Assembly (NCBI RefSeq): GCF_001902295.1
Contig: NZ_CP018335.1
Span: forward strand, 1,736,001 to 1,800,000
Reading direction: 5' to 3'
From: Clostridium kluyveri
GTDB lineage: Bacteria > Bacillota > Clostridia > Clostridiales > Clostridiaceae
Length of the DNA stretch: 64,000 bases
The translations under genes and the position numbers were made by a program. The notes beneath the pieces are model-generated. The model searched no databases and was not told where the DNA came from. It saw only the letters and a list, made by a program, of their open reading frames with translations. How positions within the stretch are numbered: position 1 is the first letter of the stretch; each line of letters begins with the position of its first letter. This document shows, piece by piece, positions 53,493 to 62,842 of the stretch.

Positions 53493-53912
53493 TTGGATTC
53501 TTATACTATTCAAAGTTTATATAACATTGACAAAAGAATTAATTACTATACACTGCGCATGATGGCGGTAGGATGTCCATATATTAAAAATTATTATGGA
53601 GGTCTAATAAAAAGTGAAGCAAAAAAATTGAATAAATTAGTAAATGCACTCCTTAAAAATAGTGAATTTAGGCAAAATAAAAAACAATTTACTCTTGAGG
53701 AATTATCAAAATATAATGGCGCCAATGGGAATCCTGCATATGTAGGTGTTAATGGGGTAGTATATGATTTGAGTTTAGTTCCCTCCTGGGGCGGAGGAAC
53801 CCATTTTGGGTTATATTCAGGAAAAGACTTGACAGGTCAATTTACTGCATGCCATAAGGAGAATATAAAGATATTAGAAAATTTGCCCAAAGTCGGTGTC
53901 ATAAAAAAATAA
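53493..53912 (+). CDS. Cytochrome-b5-like heme-binding protein of the hydrogenase operon
   Basis: This 139-residue protein has a helical N-terminus (NYYTLRMMAVGCPYIKNYY) and a cytochrome-b5-like domain from about residue 65 (FTLEELSKYNG, PAYVGVNGVVYDLS, HFGLYSGKDLTGQF). It may link the hydrogenase to an electron carrier. The family is also annotated as steroid-binding, and heme binding here is inferred. The start is TTG 53493 after AGGAGGATAG. It has no membrane anchor. Confidence 0.8.
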   Translation: MDSYTIQSLYNIDKRINYYTLRMMAVGCPYIKNYYGGLIKSEAKKLNKLVNALLKNSEFRQNKKQFTLEELSKYNGANGNPAYVGVNGVVYDLSLVPSWGGGTHFGLYSGKDLTGQFTACHKENIKILENLPKVGVIKK

Positions 53913-53929
53913 TTTGGGAGATGATTTTT

Positions 53930-54187
53930 ATGCATGATATCATATTACTAAGTAAAATATCACAGAGCTTAGATCGTTGTTGTAAAGAAGGAAAAATTTC
54001 AAAAATAAATAAAATGTCTATTATTGTAAATAAAGATAGCCATATTAATGATAATAATCTACTTCAATATCTTAAAAACTATAATGAAAATTTAATAGAT
54101 ACTTGCACAGAAATAAGCATTGAAATTGGAGACTTACCAGATCAAACTGCCATCATTAAGAACATAGAAGGTGACTCAACTGAATGA
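53930..54187 (+). CDS. HypA-like protein lacking the zinc-binding motifs
   Basis: This 85-residue protein sits where HypA, the nickel chaperone, is expected. The start at ATG 53930 (nine bases after GGGAG) gives MHDIILLSKISQSL, matching the MHE-type N-terminus whose His2 binds nickel. The two CxxC pairs of the HypA zinc domain are absent, leaving only CC at 17-18. It is about 28 residues shorter than HypA. It could be a divergent nickel-delivery protein or an unrelated small protein. Confidence 0.5.
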   Translation: MHDIILLSKISQSLDRCCKEGKISKINKMSIIVNKDSHINDNNLLQYLKNYNENLIDTCTEISIEIGDLPDQTAIIKNIEGDSTE

Positions 54188-56465
54188 CGAGCAGAAAGAT
54201 AAGTATAAAAAAAGATATTTGATAAATGTATATGGTGTAGTGCAGGGAATTGGTTTTAGACCATTTGTATATAATACGGCTAAGGAATATGAAATTTGTG
54301 GATGGGTAAATAATTCTGGTGGTTGCGTTACTATTGATATAACTGGAACTTTAGATAATGTTAAAAAGTTTATACTTAAAATAACTAAAAATGCTCCACC
54401 TCCAGCTATCATAAATTCAGTGAAATGTAGAACTCTAGAATATTTATATTATGATGATTTTAATATTAGAGAAAGTTCTAATGAAAATGATACAGTAAAA
54501 TTTATACTGCCGGATATGAGCACTTGTGAAGATTGTGCTCGGGATATAATGAATGATGCAGGAAGGCGATATAGATATGCTTTTACAAGTTGTACTAAGT
54601 GTGGTCCAAGATATTCTGTAATAAAAGTATTGCCTTATGATAGAAAAAATACTACTATGGATTATTTTAAAATGTGCGGTAATTGTGAAGATGAATATAC
54701 TAATCCACTAGATGGAAGATTTCACTCAGAGACTAATTGCTGTAGAGAATGTGGGCCTTCATTAGTGCTTATAAATAATAAGAACCAGACTGAAAAATGT
54801 GGAGATGTAATTGATAAAACTATTGAACTAATAAAATTAGGAAAAATAGTTGCAATAAAAGGAATTGGTGGCTTTCATTTAGTATGCAATGGTAGAAATA
54901 AAAAGGCCATAAGTGAACTTAGAAATAGAAAAAAGAGGCCTAATAAGCCATTGGCAGTTATGATGAAAGAAATTCATACTGTAAAAGAATTCTGTGAACT
55001 AAATAAAAAAGAAGAACAGATTTTAACTAGCAGAAAAAAGCCAATTGTACTATTGAAAAAAAAATCTAATATAAATCTTCCAGATAATATAGCACCAGGC
55101 CAAAGAAAGCTTGGTGTTATGCTTCCTTATACCCCTATACATTACTTAATATTAGAAAAGGAGTTAGACATACTTATAATGACCAGTGCTAATATAAGTG
55201 GATCTCCAGTTGAATATAAAAATAATAGTGCATTTAAAAATCTTAAAGATGTGGCGGATTATTTCTTAATGCATGATAGAGAAATTTACATTCCAATTGA
55301 TGATTCTGTTGTTAAAGTATTTAATGATGAGGAATGTGTTATAAGAAGTGGAAGAGGATATGCCCCATCAATGGAAAATATTAAGGTTGGAGATAATATT
55401 ATTGCTTTAGGACCTGAAGAAAAAAACAGTATATCACTCTCTAAAAATGGTTACGTGTATACCAGTCAGTATATGGGTAATTTACAGAACTTTAATTGTT
55501 ATAAAAATTATGAATATGTGTTGAATCATTTGTGTAAATTGCTAGATATAAGTCCTAAAGTATTGGTAGAAGATATGCATCCATTTTATATTTCAAGCAA
55601 GTATGGAAATAATAAAGACCGAAAAATAATAAAAGTACAGCATCATCATGCCCATATGGCAAGCTGTATGGCAGAACATAACGTTGAGGGAAAAGTTATT
55701 GGAGTCATATACGATGGAACGGGTTTCGGAGTGGACGGAAATATATGGGGCGGAGAGTTTTTTATTGCAGCAGGATATAATTTTAACAGGGTAGGGCATT
55801 TTGAATATGTAAGTATACAGGGAGGAGATACATCCATAAAACAGCCCTGGAGATGCGCTGTGAGTTACTTATATTTTTTTGGATATTCTATAAATGAATT
55901 TATAAGTGACATAGATAAAGATAAGTTCGATATAATTATTCAAGCTTTAAAAACATCATTAAATTGTTATAAGTCTTCCAGTGTTGGACGGTTTTTTGAT
56001 TGTATTTCAGCTTTGATAGGCCTTGTGAGATCTATTACATATGATGGTGAAGCTGCCATAGCTCTAGAAAATATAATGGATGAGAATGTACATGAATGTT
56101 ATAACTATAAAATAAAAGATGAGGGTAATGTTTTTTTAGTAGAAATTAAAGATATTATTCATGGGGTGCTGGTTGACATTAATAATAGCGTTAAAAAAAG
56201 TACAATATCTGCTAAATTTCATAATACAATTTCAAAACTTACCTGTGATTTAGTCTTTAAATTATCAAAACTATATAAAATATATAAAGTGGTTTTAAGT
56301 GGAGGAGTGTTTGAAAATGAACATTTACTTAAATCCATCTACAATGAACTTAAAAAAGCAGGATTAGAAGTTTTTTTTAATTCTAAAACACCTATAAATG
56401 ACGGTGGAATTTCATTTGGACAAATTGTAATTGCAGATGAGATTATAAAGAAAGAGGGTATGTAA
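54171..56465 (+). CDS. hypF: Carbamoyltransferase HypF
   Basis: HypF makes the cyanide ligands of the active site from carbamoyl phosphate, together with HypE. The 764-residue protein has an N-terminal acylphosphatase domain (GVVQGIGFRPFVY), two zinc fingers (CEDC/CTKC and CGNC/CREC), a YrdC-like domain (KGIGGFHLVCN) and a Kae1-like domain with VQHHHAHMASCMAEH. The start GTG 54171 overlaps the previous gene by 17 bp; CTG 54180 is an alternative. Confidence 0.94.
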   Translation: MTQLNDEQKDKYKKRYLINVYGVVQGIGFRPFVYNTAKEYEICGWVNNSGGCVTIDITGTLDNVKKFILKITKNAPPPAIINSVKCRTLEYLYYDDFNIRESSNENDTVKFILPDMSTCEDCARDIMNDAGRRYRYAFTSCTKCGPRYSVIKVLPYDRKNTTMDYFKMCGNCEDEYTNPLDGRFHSETNCCRECGPSLVLINNKNQTEKCGDVIDKTIELIKLGKIVAIKGIGGFHLVCNGRNKKAISELRNRKKRPNKPLAVMMKEIHTVKEFCELNKKEEQILTSRKKPIVLLKKKSNINLPDNIAPGQRKLGVMLPYTPIHYLILEKELDILIMTSANISGSPVEYKNNSAFKNLKDVADYFLMHDREIYIPIDDSVVKVFNDEECVIRSGRGYAPSMENIKVGDNIIALGPEEKNSISLSKNGYVYTSQYMGNLQNFNCYKNYEYVLNHLCKLLDISPKVLVEDMHPFYISSKYGNNKDRKIIKVQHHHAHMASCMAEHNVEGKVIGVIYDGTGFGVDGNIWGGEFFIAAGYNFNRVGHFEYVSIQGGDTSIKQPWRCAVSYLYFFGYSINEFISDIDKDKFDIIIQALKTSLNCYKSSSVGRFFDCISALIGLVRSITYDGEAAIALENIMDENVHECYNYKIKDEGNVFLVEIKDIIHGVLVDINNSVKKSTISAKFHNTISKLTCDLVFKLSKLYKIYKVVLSGGVFENEHLLKSIYNELKKAGLEVFFNSKTPINDGGISFGQIVIADEIIKKEGM

Positions 56466-56466
56466 A

Positions 56467-56685
56467 ATGTGTCTTGCGATTCCAGGCATAATAAAATCTA
56501 TTCATGGAAATTTAGCTAAAGTGGATATTATGGGTATAGAAAAAAATGTGGATATTGAACTTATAGAAAATCCTGAAATAAAAGATTATATTTTAATACA
56601 TGCGGGTTTTGGAATAGAGAAGATTGATAGAGAATATTTTCATTACTTAAAAAAGGTATTTCAAGAGGAAATAGAAAATGAGTGA
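56467..56685 (+). CDS. hypC: Hydrogenase assembly chaperone HypC
   Basis: HypC is a 72-residue OB-fold chaperone that carries the Fe(CN)2CO unit with HypD. It starts MCLAIPG, with the essential Cys2, and ends with YILIHAGFGIEKID, both diagnostic. It is separated by one base from hypF and overlaps hypD by 8 bp. Confidence 0.95.
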   Translation: MCLAIPGIIKSIHGNLAKVDIMGIEKNVDIELIENPEIKDYILIHAGFGIEKIDREYFHYLKKVFQEEIENE

Positions 56686-57748
56686 AAATGAGCTCCTAAT
56701 TAATTTAATTAATAAAATCAAAAACAGTGATATAGGGCGCTTCACCATAATGGAGATATGTGGTACTCATACTCAAAGTATAGCAAAAATGGGCATAAGG
56801 AAATTACTTTATCCAAAGGTAAATTTAGTATCAGGGCCAGGATGCCCAGTTTGTGTTACATCGGAAGGTTATATAGATGCAGCCATTGAACTTTTAAACA
56901 GAGATAATATTATATTGACGACCTTTGGTGATCTGATGAAAGTTTGGGGAACAAAAGAAAATTTGATAGAACAAAGAGAAAAAGGAAAGAAAATCAATAT
57001 AGTATATTCTCCTTTAGATGCACTTAAAATCGCAGAAGAAAATAAAAGTTTTGAAGTAGTTTTCCTAGCAGTTGGTTTTGAAACTACTGTTCCGTTAATC
57101 GGACTCACTGTAAAAAAGGCAAAAGAAAATAATATTAACAATTTTTTTATTTTGAGTAGTTTAAAGGTTATGAAGCCAGTTTTACATAAAATATTAAAGG
57201 ATGAAAATTGTAAAATTCAAGGAATTATATGTCCGGGACATGTGGCAGTTGTAACAGGTGCTGACTATTTCAAATTTATTAAGGAAAATTATAATATTGC
57301 TTCTGTAGTATCTGGTTTTGAGAGTTTAGATATTATATCTTCAATATATTTTTTAATCAAACAAAATTGTAGATGTGAAAAAAAGTTTGAAAATTTATAT
57401 AGAACCTGTGTAACGCCAAATGGAAATTTACTTGCCAGGAGGATTATTAAAGAATGTTTTTTTCAAAGTAGCTGTATGTGGAGAGGTATTGGCAAAATTG
57501 AAAAGTCGGGTTTGTATTTAAATAGAAAATATGAAGAATTTGATGCTGTAAATAAATTCAAATTGACAATAGAAGAAAAAAATAAAAGTGATTGTATATG
57601 CGGTGAAATCATATTAGGGAAAAAGATTCCTTATGATTGTGAGTTTTTTGGGGGAGAATGTATTCCAGAGTCTCCAGTTGGGCCCTGCATGGTGTCTTCA
57701 GAAGGGTCTTGTTCTATTTATTATAAGTATGGGGGGTATAAAAAATAA
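56678..57748 (+). CDS. hypD: Hydrogenase formation protein HypD
   Basis: HypD is the iron-sulfur scaffold on which the Fe(CN)2CO group is assembled. The 356-residue protein has MEICGTHTQSIAKMG, SGPGCPVCVT, the GFETT region and a C-terminal Cys-rich [4Fe-4S] site (RTCVTP ... ECIPESPVGPCMVSSEGSC). It overlaps hypE by one base. Confidence 0.95.
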   Translation: MSENELLINLINKIKNSDIGRFTIMEICGTHTQSIAKMGIRKLLYPKVNLVSGPGCPVCVTSEGYIDAAIELLNRDNIILTTFGDLMKVWGTKENLIEQREKGKKINIVYSPLDALKIAEENKSFEVVFLAVGFETTVPLIGLTVKKAKENNINNFFILSSLKVMKPVLHKILKDENCKIQGIICPGHVAVVTGADYFKFIKENYNIASVVSGFESLDIISSIYFLIKQNCRCEKKFENLYRTCVTPNGNLLARRIIKECFFQSSCMWRGIGKIEKSGLYLNRKYEEFDAVNKFKLTIEEKNKSDCICGEIILGKKIPYDCEFFGGECIPESPVGPCMVSSEGSCSIYYKYGGYKK

Positions 57749-58749
57749 TGAATGAAGTTATTAAATTAGTTCACGGTCATGGTGGAAAACACACAAATGA
57801 ATTAATTGAAAGTATCTTTTACAAATATTTTAACAACACTATTTTAGACTTGGGGGCGGATTCAGCTATATTTCCTGTAAGTCAAGGCAAAATGGCATTT
57901 ACTACAGATTCTTTTGTTGTAAAACCTCTATTTTTTTCTGGAGGGAATATTGGGAAGCTTGCAGTTTGTGGTACTGTAAATGATTTAGCTGTGTCAGGGG
58001 CAAAGCCCTTATATTTAAGTGCAGGATTTATAATAGAAGAAGGTTTTCCAATTGAAACTCTTGATTTAATAGTTAAAGAAATGGCTCTGCAGTGTGAAGT
58101 TTCAAAGATTAAAATTGTAACCGGGGATACTAAAGTTGTTGAAAAAGGCTGTATAGATGGATTGTTTATAAATACTTCCGGAGTAGGTATTATTGAAAAC
58201 AATTATGAAATAAAGAATGTTGAACCTGGAGATAAGATAATTGTAAGTGGGAATATAGGAGAACATGGTACTACTATAGCCCTTGAAAGGTATAATATAG
58301 ATATAAAAAGCAATATTAAAAGTGATTGTGCTCCAGTTTATAGAATTATAAGCACGCTTAAAGAATACTATCCTTTTATAAAAATAATGAAAGATCCCAC
58401 AAGGGGAGGGCTTGTTACAATATTAAATGAAATTTCAGACAGAGTAGGCTTAAGTGTAAAGCTCCTGGAAGAAAGTATACCCATTGAAAGAGAGATATCT
58501 GCCGTAAATCAAATATTAGGATTGGATCCACTATACATGGCTTGTGAAGGAAGAGGTGTGTTTGTAGTTAAGAGTGAAATGGCTGAGGAAATATTAAATA
58601 AGCTTCATAATTTAGAGCAGTGTGGCAATGCAAGTATCATAGGGAGCTTTACTGATGATTTAGAGCATATGGTATACATGGAAAATTCCTTTGGTGGTAT
58701 GAGGATTCTAAATATTTTAGATGGAGAGATGCTGCCAAGGATATGCTAA
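57748..58749 (+). CDS. hypE: Hydrogenase expression/formation protein HypE
   Basis: HypE dehydrates its own C-terminal thiocarbamate to thiocyanate for the active-site CN ligands. The 333-residue PurM-like protein has LVHGHGGKHTNELI, DLGADSA, TTDSFVV, and the required C-terminal PRIC with the modified terminal cysteine. It is the last gene of the operon. No hypB follows. Confidence 0.95.
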   Translation: MNEVIKLVHGHGGKHTNELIESIFYKYFNNTILDLGADSAIFPVSQGKMAFTTDSFVVKPLFFSGGNIGKLAVCGTVNDLAVSGAKPLYLSAGFIIEEGFPIETLDLIVKEMALQCEVSKIKIVTGDTKVVEKGCIDGLFINTSGVGIIENNYEIKNVEPGDKIIVSGNIGEHGTTIALERYNIDIKSNIKSDCAPVYRIISTLKEYYPFIKIMKDPTRGGLVTILNEISDRVGLSVKLLEESIPIEREISAVNQILGLDPLYMACEGRGVFVVKSEMAEEILNKLHNLEQCGNASIIGSFTDDLEHMVYMENSFGGMRILNILDGEMLPRIC

Positions 58750-59189
58750 AAGGGTATAAAAAATTATTAAGCAGAAAGAGCTTACATTATTAAAACTAAT
58801 CTAAAACAGTCAAAATCATAAAAAAATAGAGAGCAATTGGGATGTATTTAATGACTAAGCAGCTTAAAATGATTTGTTGTAAAGTTTATCACTTTTTGAA
58901 GTTCATTAGTTGCATGACTTCTTATATAATCCATTATCACTTCATTTGCAACATTTCCGACAAAATGAACCTAATGTATAGTTACTTAATATAACCATAT
59001 ACGCCTGTCTCAATAATAATTTGTTTATGATATTATTAATTAAGTCGTAGAAATAAATTTTTGCGTGTTAAATCCTAAGTATACCATTTTAAGGAGGAAC
59101 TTATATAGAACTTGAAGAAAAGGTAAAATTCCTTAAATATATGTCAATTTATAGTATATACTTTTCAGCACATAACACAGCTGCTGGTA
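58750..59189. other. Degenerate spacer after the hydrogenase operon
   Basis: I see no intact gene. On the minus strand about 58850-58985 a frame reads VHFVGNVANEVIMDYIRSH, faintly like the end of an IS200-type transposase; this is weak. There is no clear hypE terminator. Confidence 0.3.
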
Positions 59190-59468
59190 TTGTCTCCCCC
59201 TAGTGTGGTATGGTTCAGCCAATGTGGCTTATTCCAATTTATAGAAATTTTGAAAGCTATATTTCTAGGATATATAAAAAAGCATGATTTTAAGGTGTTT
59301 GGTTGGTATAGAATTGCACTTGGTATTCTTGTTATACTTATAACGATCGTTTATTTCATCCAATTTATTGAAGATACTTTGCACTTCAGTGACATTATCT
59401 ATACTTTTCTGGAACTAAAAGAAGTATTTTATTCAATACTGATGATACCATATTTTGTTATTAGCTAG
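59190..59468 (+). pseudogene. Undecaprenyl-diphosphatase (UppP/BacA) C-terminal fragment
   Basis: The central part of this 92-residue frame, GYIKKHDFKVFGWYRIALGI, is the last conserved region of UppP, which recycles the cell-wall lipid carrier. The first ~200 residues of the enzyme (with its catalytic Glu-rich and PGxSRS motifs) are missing. The downstream terminator is still present, so this is the tail end of a deleted gene. Confidence 0.75.
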
Positions 59469-59495
59469 AGTGAAAAATACTCTAGTTTTATTTTT
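59465..59495 (+). terminator. Terminator of the uppP remnant
   Basis: CTAGAGT/ACTCTAG (7 bp) is followed by TTTTATTTTTT. The next 290 bp to the oxidoreductase show no gene; a frame near 59528 reads KSYIGIDIAQF, reminiscent of IS110 transposase starts, but it is too short to claim. Confidence 0.75.
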
Positions 59496-59783
59496 TATGG
59501 CTACTTTTATTGGACACTATAACTAAATCGTATATAGGTATTGATATTGCACAGTTCATAAATCTTATTCTTTTCCCTCCGAACATACCTTATCTTCTTT
59601 TATCGAAAGACTTTTTCTCGACTGTAATTCATACAAAGAGTATTCTGTCATGAAGGCTCCTGTTAATGCCAAGGGTTACCATAAATAATTGAGTTTTGAA
59701 GCTGGACATTTATAATCTATCCTATAATAAAAATCTGTGTATATTGCAAAAAAAAATGGAATACTAAGCATGAGGTGATTTAC

Positions 59784-61229
59784 ATGGAAAGTGTATGGAA
59801 TTCTGAGGTTAATTTTAGAAAAAGAGAAGCCTTAAATAAAAATATAGAATGTGATATTGTTATAATAGGGGCTGGAATGGCCGGACTTATGACAGCATAT
59901 ATACTTAATAAGAGTGGAAGAGAAGTTGTCGTTATTGATGCAAAAAGCATCGCAGGTGGAGTTACGAAAAATACAACTGCCAAGATAACATGTCAACATG
60001 ACCTAATTTATAATAATTTAATAAAGGAATTTGGTGAAGAAGGAGCAAGGCAATATGCTAAGGCTAATGGACTTGCAATACAAAAATACAAGGAAATAAT
60101 TGATGAAGAAAATATTGATTGTAATTTTGAATACAAGGATTCATATGTGTATTCTTTAGATAATACCCAAAGTCTTGAGGATGAATATAATGCAGCTAAG
60201 AAGTTAGGAATCGATGCAGAATTAGTAGATGAGTTAAACCTTCCCTTTAAGATTAAAAAAGCGTTGAAATTTAAGAATCAAGCACAGTTTAATCCACTTA
60301 AATTTTTAAGACCAATTTCAGAAAAACTCACTATTTATGAAAATACAACAGCACTTGATATTACTGAAGAAAATTCTGTAGTTACAAAGGATGGAATAAA
60401 AATTAAAGCAAATAAAATAGTAGTAGCAACACATTATCCATTTTTAAATACCCCAGGCTATTATTTTATGAAAATGCACCAGGAAAGATCTTATGTTATA
60501 GCTTTAGAAAATGCTCAAGATGTAAATGGAATGTATATAGGCATTGATAAAACCGCATATTCATTTAGAAATTATAAAAATTTGTTATTGTTTGGAGGTA
60601 TAACTCAAAGAACCGGTGAAAATGAGGAAGGTGGAGCTTATGATAAGTTAAGAAAAGCAGCCAAAGAATTTTATCCAAATTCCATAGAAAAATATCATTG
60701 GTCAGCACAAGATTGTATGACCTTAGATAATATACCTTACATAGGGCATTATTCATCAAAAACTCCTAATATCTACGTTGAAACGGGATTTAAAAAATGG
60801 GGGATGACAAGTTCAATGGCAGCTGCAATGATAATAAGTGATATGATTCTTGAAAATGGAAATGACTTTTCAGAAATATTTTCACCTAGAAGATTTGATG
60901 CATCGTCATCCATGGAAAATGCTGCTAATGATCTTATAATAACAGCAAAGAACTTTATTGCACAAAGAATAGATATTCCTGATAAAAATTTAGAAAATAT
61001 TCAAAAAGGCCATGGCGGGGTTGTAGAATATAAAGATCAAAAGGTTGGAGTTTATAAAGATAATGATGAAAATATATTTACAGTATCAACCAAATGTGCT
61101 CATTTAGGATGTGAACTTCACTGGAATGCTGATGAATTAACCTGGGATTGTCCTTGCCACGGCTCACGATATGATTATAAGGGAAATTGGATACAAAGCC
61201 CTACAAATAAGTCTCTTGATGAAATATAA
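59784..61229 (+). CDS. FAD-dependent oxidoreductase with C-terminal Rieske domain
   Basis: This 481-residue fusion has an N-terminal DAO-type FAD fold (IVIIGAGMAGLMTAYIL, then GGVTKNTTAKITCQH) and a C-terminal Rieske [2Fe-2S] domain with CAHLGC and CPCHGSRYD, giving the Cys-His/Cys-His ligands. Such fusions occur in Firmicutes, with amino-acid or amine oxidation proposed. The substrate is unknown. ATG 59784 follows GAGGTGA. It is the only intact gene among the remnants, possibly acquired with them. Confidence 0.85.
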   Translation: MESVWNSEVNFRKREALNKNIECDIVIIGAGMAGLMTAYILNKSGREVVVIDAKSIAGGVTKNTTAKITCQHDLIYNNLIKEFGEEGARQYAKANGLAIQKYKEIIDEENIDCNFEYKDSYVYSLDNTQSLEDEYNAAKKLGIDAELVDELNLPFKIKKALKFKNQAQFNPLKFLRPISEKLTIYENTTALDITEENSVVTKDGIKIKANKIVVATHYPFLNTPGYYFMKMHQERSYVIALENAQDVNGMYIGIDKTAYSFRNYKNLLLFGGITQRTGENEEGGAYDKLRKAAKEFYPNSIEKYHWSAQDCMTLDNIPYIGHYSSKTPNIYVETGFKKWGMTSSMAAAMIISDMILENGNDFSEIFSPRRFDASSSMENAANDLIITAKNFIAQRIDIPDKNLENIQKGHGGVVEYKDQKVGVYKDNDENIFTVSTKCAHLGCELHWNADELTWDCPCHGSRYDYKGNWIQSPTNKSLDEI

Positions 61230-61284
61230 GTTTATAAATAAATGTTAAATTTCGAATTATTATACTATAAAAAATTTATCGTTA

Positions 61285-61730
61285 ATGAATGAAAATATCC
61301 TAAAACAAATACATGAAATCTACTCGTTAAGATGGCAGGTTGAGCTTATTTTTAAGATATGGAAATCAATATTTCACATATCTAATGTAAAACCGGTAAA
61401 AATTGAGCGTTTTAAATGTCAACTGTATGGTAAGCTCATTCTGTTAGTCTTAAGTTCTATAGTTATGTTTAAAATGAGAGCTGAACTTTTGGAAAAGAAT
61501 AGATTTGGGGCAAGTGAGATCAAAGCCGCATAAATAATACATGAACACATTGAAAATCTTTATTTAGTTTCATGAGAAAGACTTCAAATAACTGTAAAAT
61601 TTTAACGAGAATGTATAACTGTATACGTAAAAATGGACGAAAATCACACCGTAAGGACAAAAAAATCTTCTTTGACATTCTTGGAGTTTCCTACAACCGT
61701 CAAGAAAAGAGGCGCAAATCCGCCGCATAA
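61285..61730 (+). pseudogene. IS4-type transposase C-terminal remnant
   Basis: The first frame reads EIYSLRWQVELIFKIWKS and ERFKCQLYGKLI, the YREK-region tail of IS4-family transposases. After the stop at 61533 the similarity continues in other frames (IIHEHIENLYLV, then NGRKSHRKDKKIFFDILGV), so there are several stops and frameshifts. It is an inactive relic. Confidence 0.8.
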
Positions 61731-61757
61731 AACAATTTCATTATAATATAATTTAGA

Positions 61758-61798
61758 ATTTATGTATTCAAAAAATTATAAATACATGAATCTTTTTT
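61758..61798 (+). terminator. Terminator-like hairpin after the IS4 remnant
   Basis: ATTTATGTATT/AATACATGAAT (11 bp, one G-U), then CTTTTTTATTT. The rest of 61731-61889 shows no gene. Confidence 0.65.
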
Positions 61799-61889
61799 AT
61801 TTCACTTAAATCTATACCAAACTAAACAATACATATGTTTACATCTCTAAGAAAGGGTAAACTACTTCCCTTTTGTTTTATTAGAATTT

Positions 61890-62015
61890 CTACATTGTTA
61901 TATCTTTCAAAATTTCTCCAAAAGCAATAAAAGCACACACGAACTTAATACGCCCCAAATAGAAGGAATCTGACTTTTCGAATCTAATCAGTAATTTTCT
62001 AAAGCGATTCATCCA
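61890..62015 (-). pseudogene. IS5-type transposase C-terminal remnant
   Basis: A minus-strand frame reads WMNRFRKLLIRFEKSDSFYL and GRIKFVCAFIAFGEILKDI before its stop at 61890. This is the end of an IS5-family transposase. It is fused out of frame to the 3' side of the broken mmcQ gene. Confidence 0.72.
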
Positions 62016-62347
62016 GGGGTAGTGGGAGCATCCGTTTCATGAAAAGGGCTATCCAAAACAATTGTAATCCAGTGTTTTGTATTCATATGGTATGCTGGCA
62101 AAATCCCTTGGTGGCTTCCTAATAAACTATTTAATGCTGGGTCGCACTTCAAGTCTAATATCTCATCACTTCCTTTTTTTGTAAAATCTAATTTAATTCT
62201 CGGTACATTCATAATTAGTCCGTACCATTTGCCGCTACCATCATGTCTAAGCACCGCATAATCTGGATATTTATCAGGCTCTGTATCAAATTTTTCCTTT
62301 ACATAATCAAAAATTTCTTCTTTTTCTATCGTAAAAATGCCTCTCAA
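62009..62347 (-). pseudogene. MmcQ/YjbR-family gene, truncated
   Basis: The 112-residue frame matches MmcQ/YjbR proteins (EEIFDYVKEKF, YPDYAVLRH, GKWYGLIMNVPR, LPAYHMNTKHWITIVLD). The conserved C-terminus (EEEI..LIDMSYELT type) is replaced by HETDAPTTPG, where an IS5-type sequence joins. The TTG start has no ribosome binding site, and a few residues are missing near the N-terminus. It was probably disrupted by insertion and decay. Confidence 0.75.
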
Positions 62348-62390
62348 GATTCTAATTTATCGGTATTTGATAAATAATTCATATGTCACA

Positions 62391-62543
62391 TTAATTTACA
62401 TTTATAACAATTTCACAACATGCTCTTGGAGTAGGTAATCCAACTAACTGTTCTGGACATACCAGTATCGCTTGTCCTTGCTTCACTAATTCAACTATAG
62501 CTCTATGTTTATTATTTAGCATCATCTCGTGGCAATTTATACC
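62391..62543 (-). pseudogene. DUF523 protein fragment
   Basis: A 50-residue minus-strand frame, GINCHEMMLNNKHRAIVELV then KQGQAILVCPEQLVGLPTPR, matches the middle of DUF523 (YbbK-like) proteins. The N-terminus and most of the C-terminus are missing, and no start codon is supported. It is a relic. The following 300 bp (62544-62842) hold nothing recognisable. Confidence 0.7.
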
Positions 62544-62842
62544 AAATATAGTAAAGTAAATGGGATCTTTATACCCTAAAATTTTTTCATCGAACTCACG
62601 TTAATATTACAAATAAAATAAAAGGTGGAATTTCAGGGAAACATACTTTTAGATATTTGATCATTTTTTGATATATTATCAATTTAAATGAAGCAAATTA
62701 AGAGGATTCTTATATGATACTAAAATGTAAGATTTAATGTTTTTTCATTTTCTATAAATTTTATACAATGATAATTATATAAAATTTACATTAAATGTAT
62801 ATTAGTTTACTTATTTAGTTTTATATAAATAAAAGCAACATA

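Noticed and set aside
58850..58985. Minus-strand similarity to an IS200-type transposase end
   Set aside because: Only a short stretch (VHFVGNVANEVIMDYI) looks alike, and the catalytic motifs are absent, so it is too weak to annotate as a mobile element.
59520..59570. IS110-like start (KSYIGIDIAQF)
   Set aside because: About eleven residues only, with no continuation, so it could be chance.
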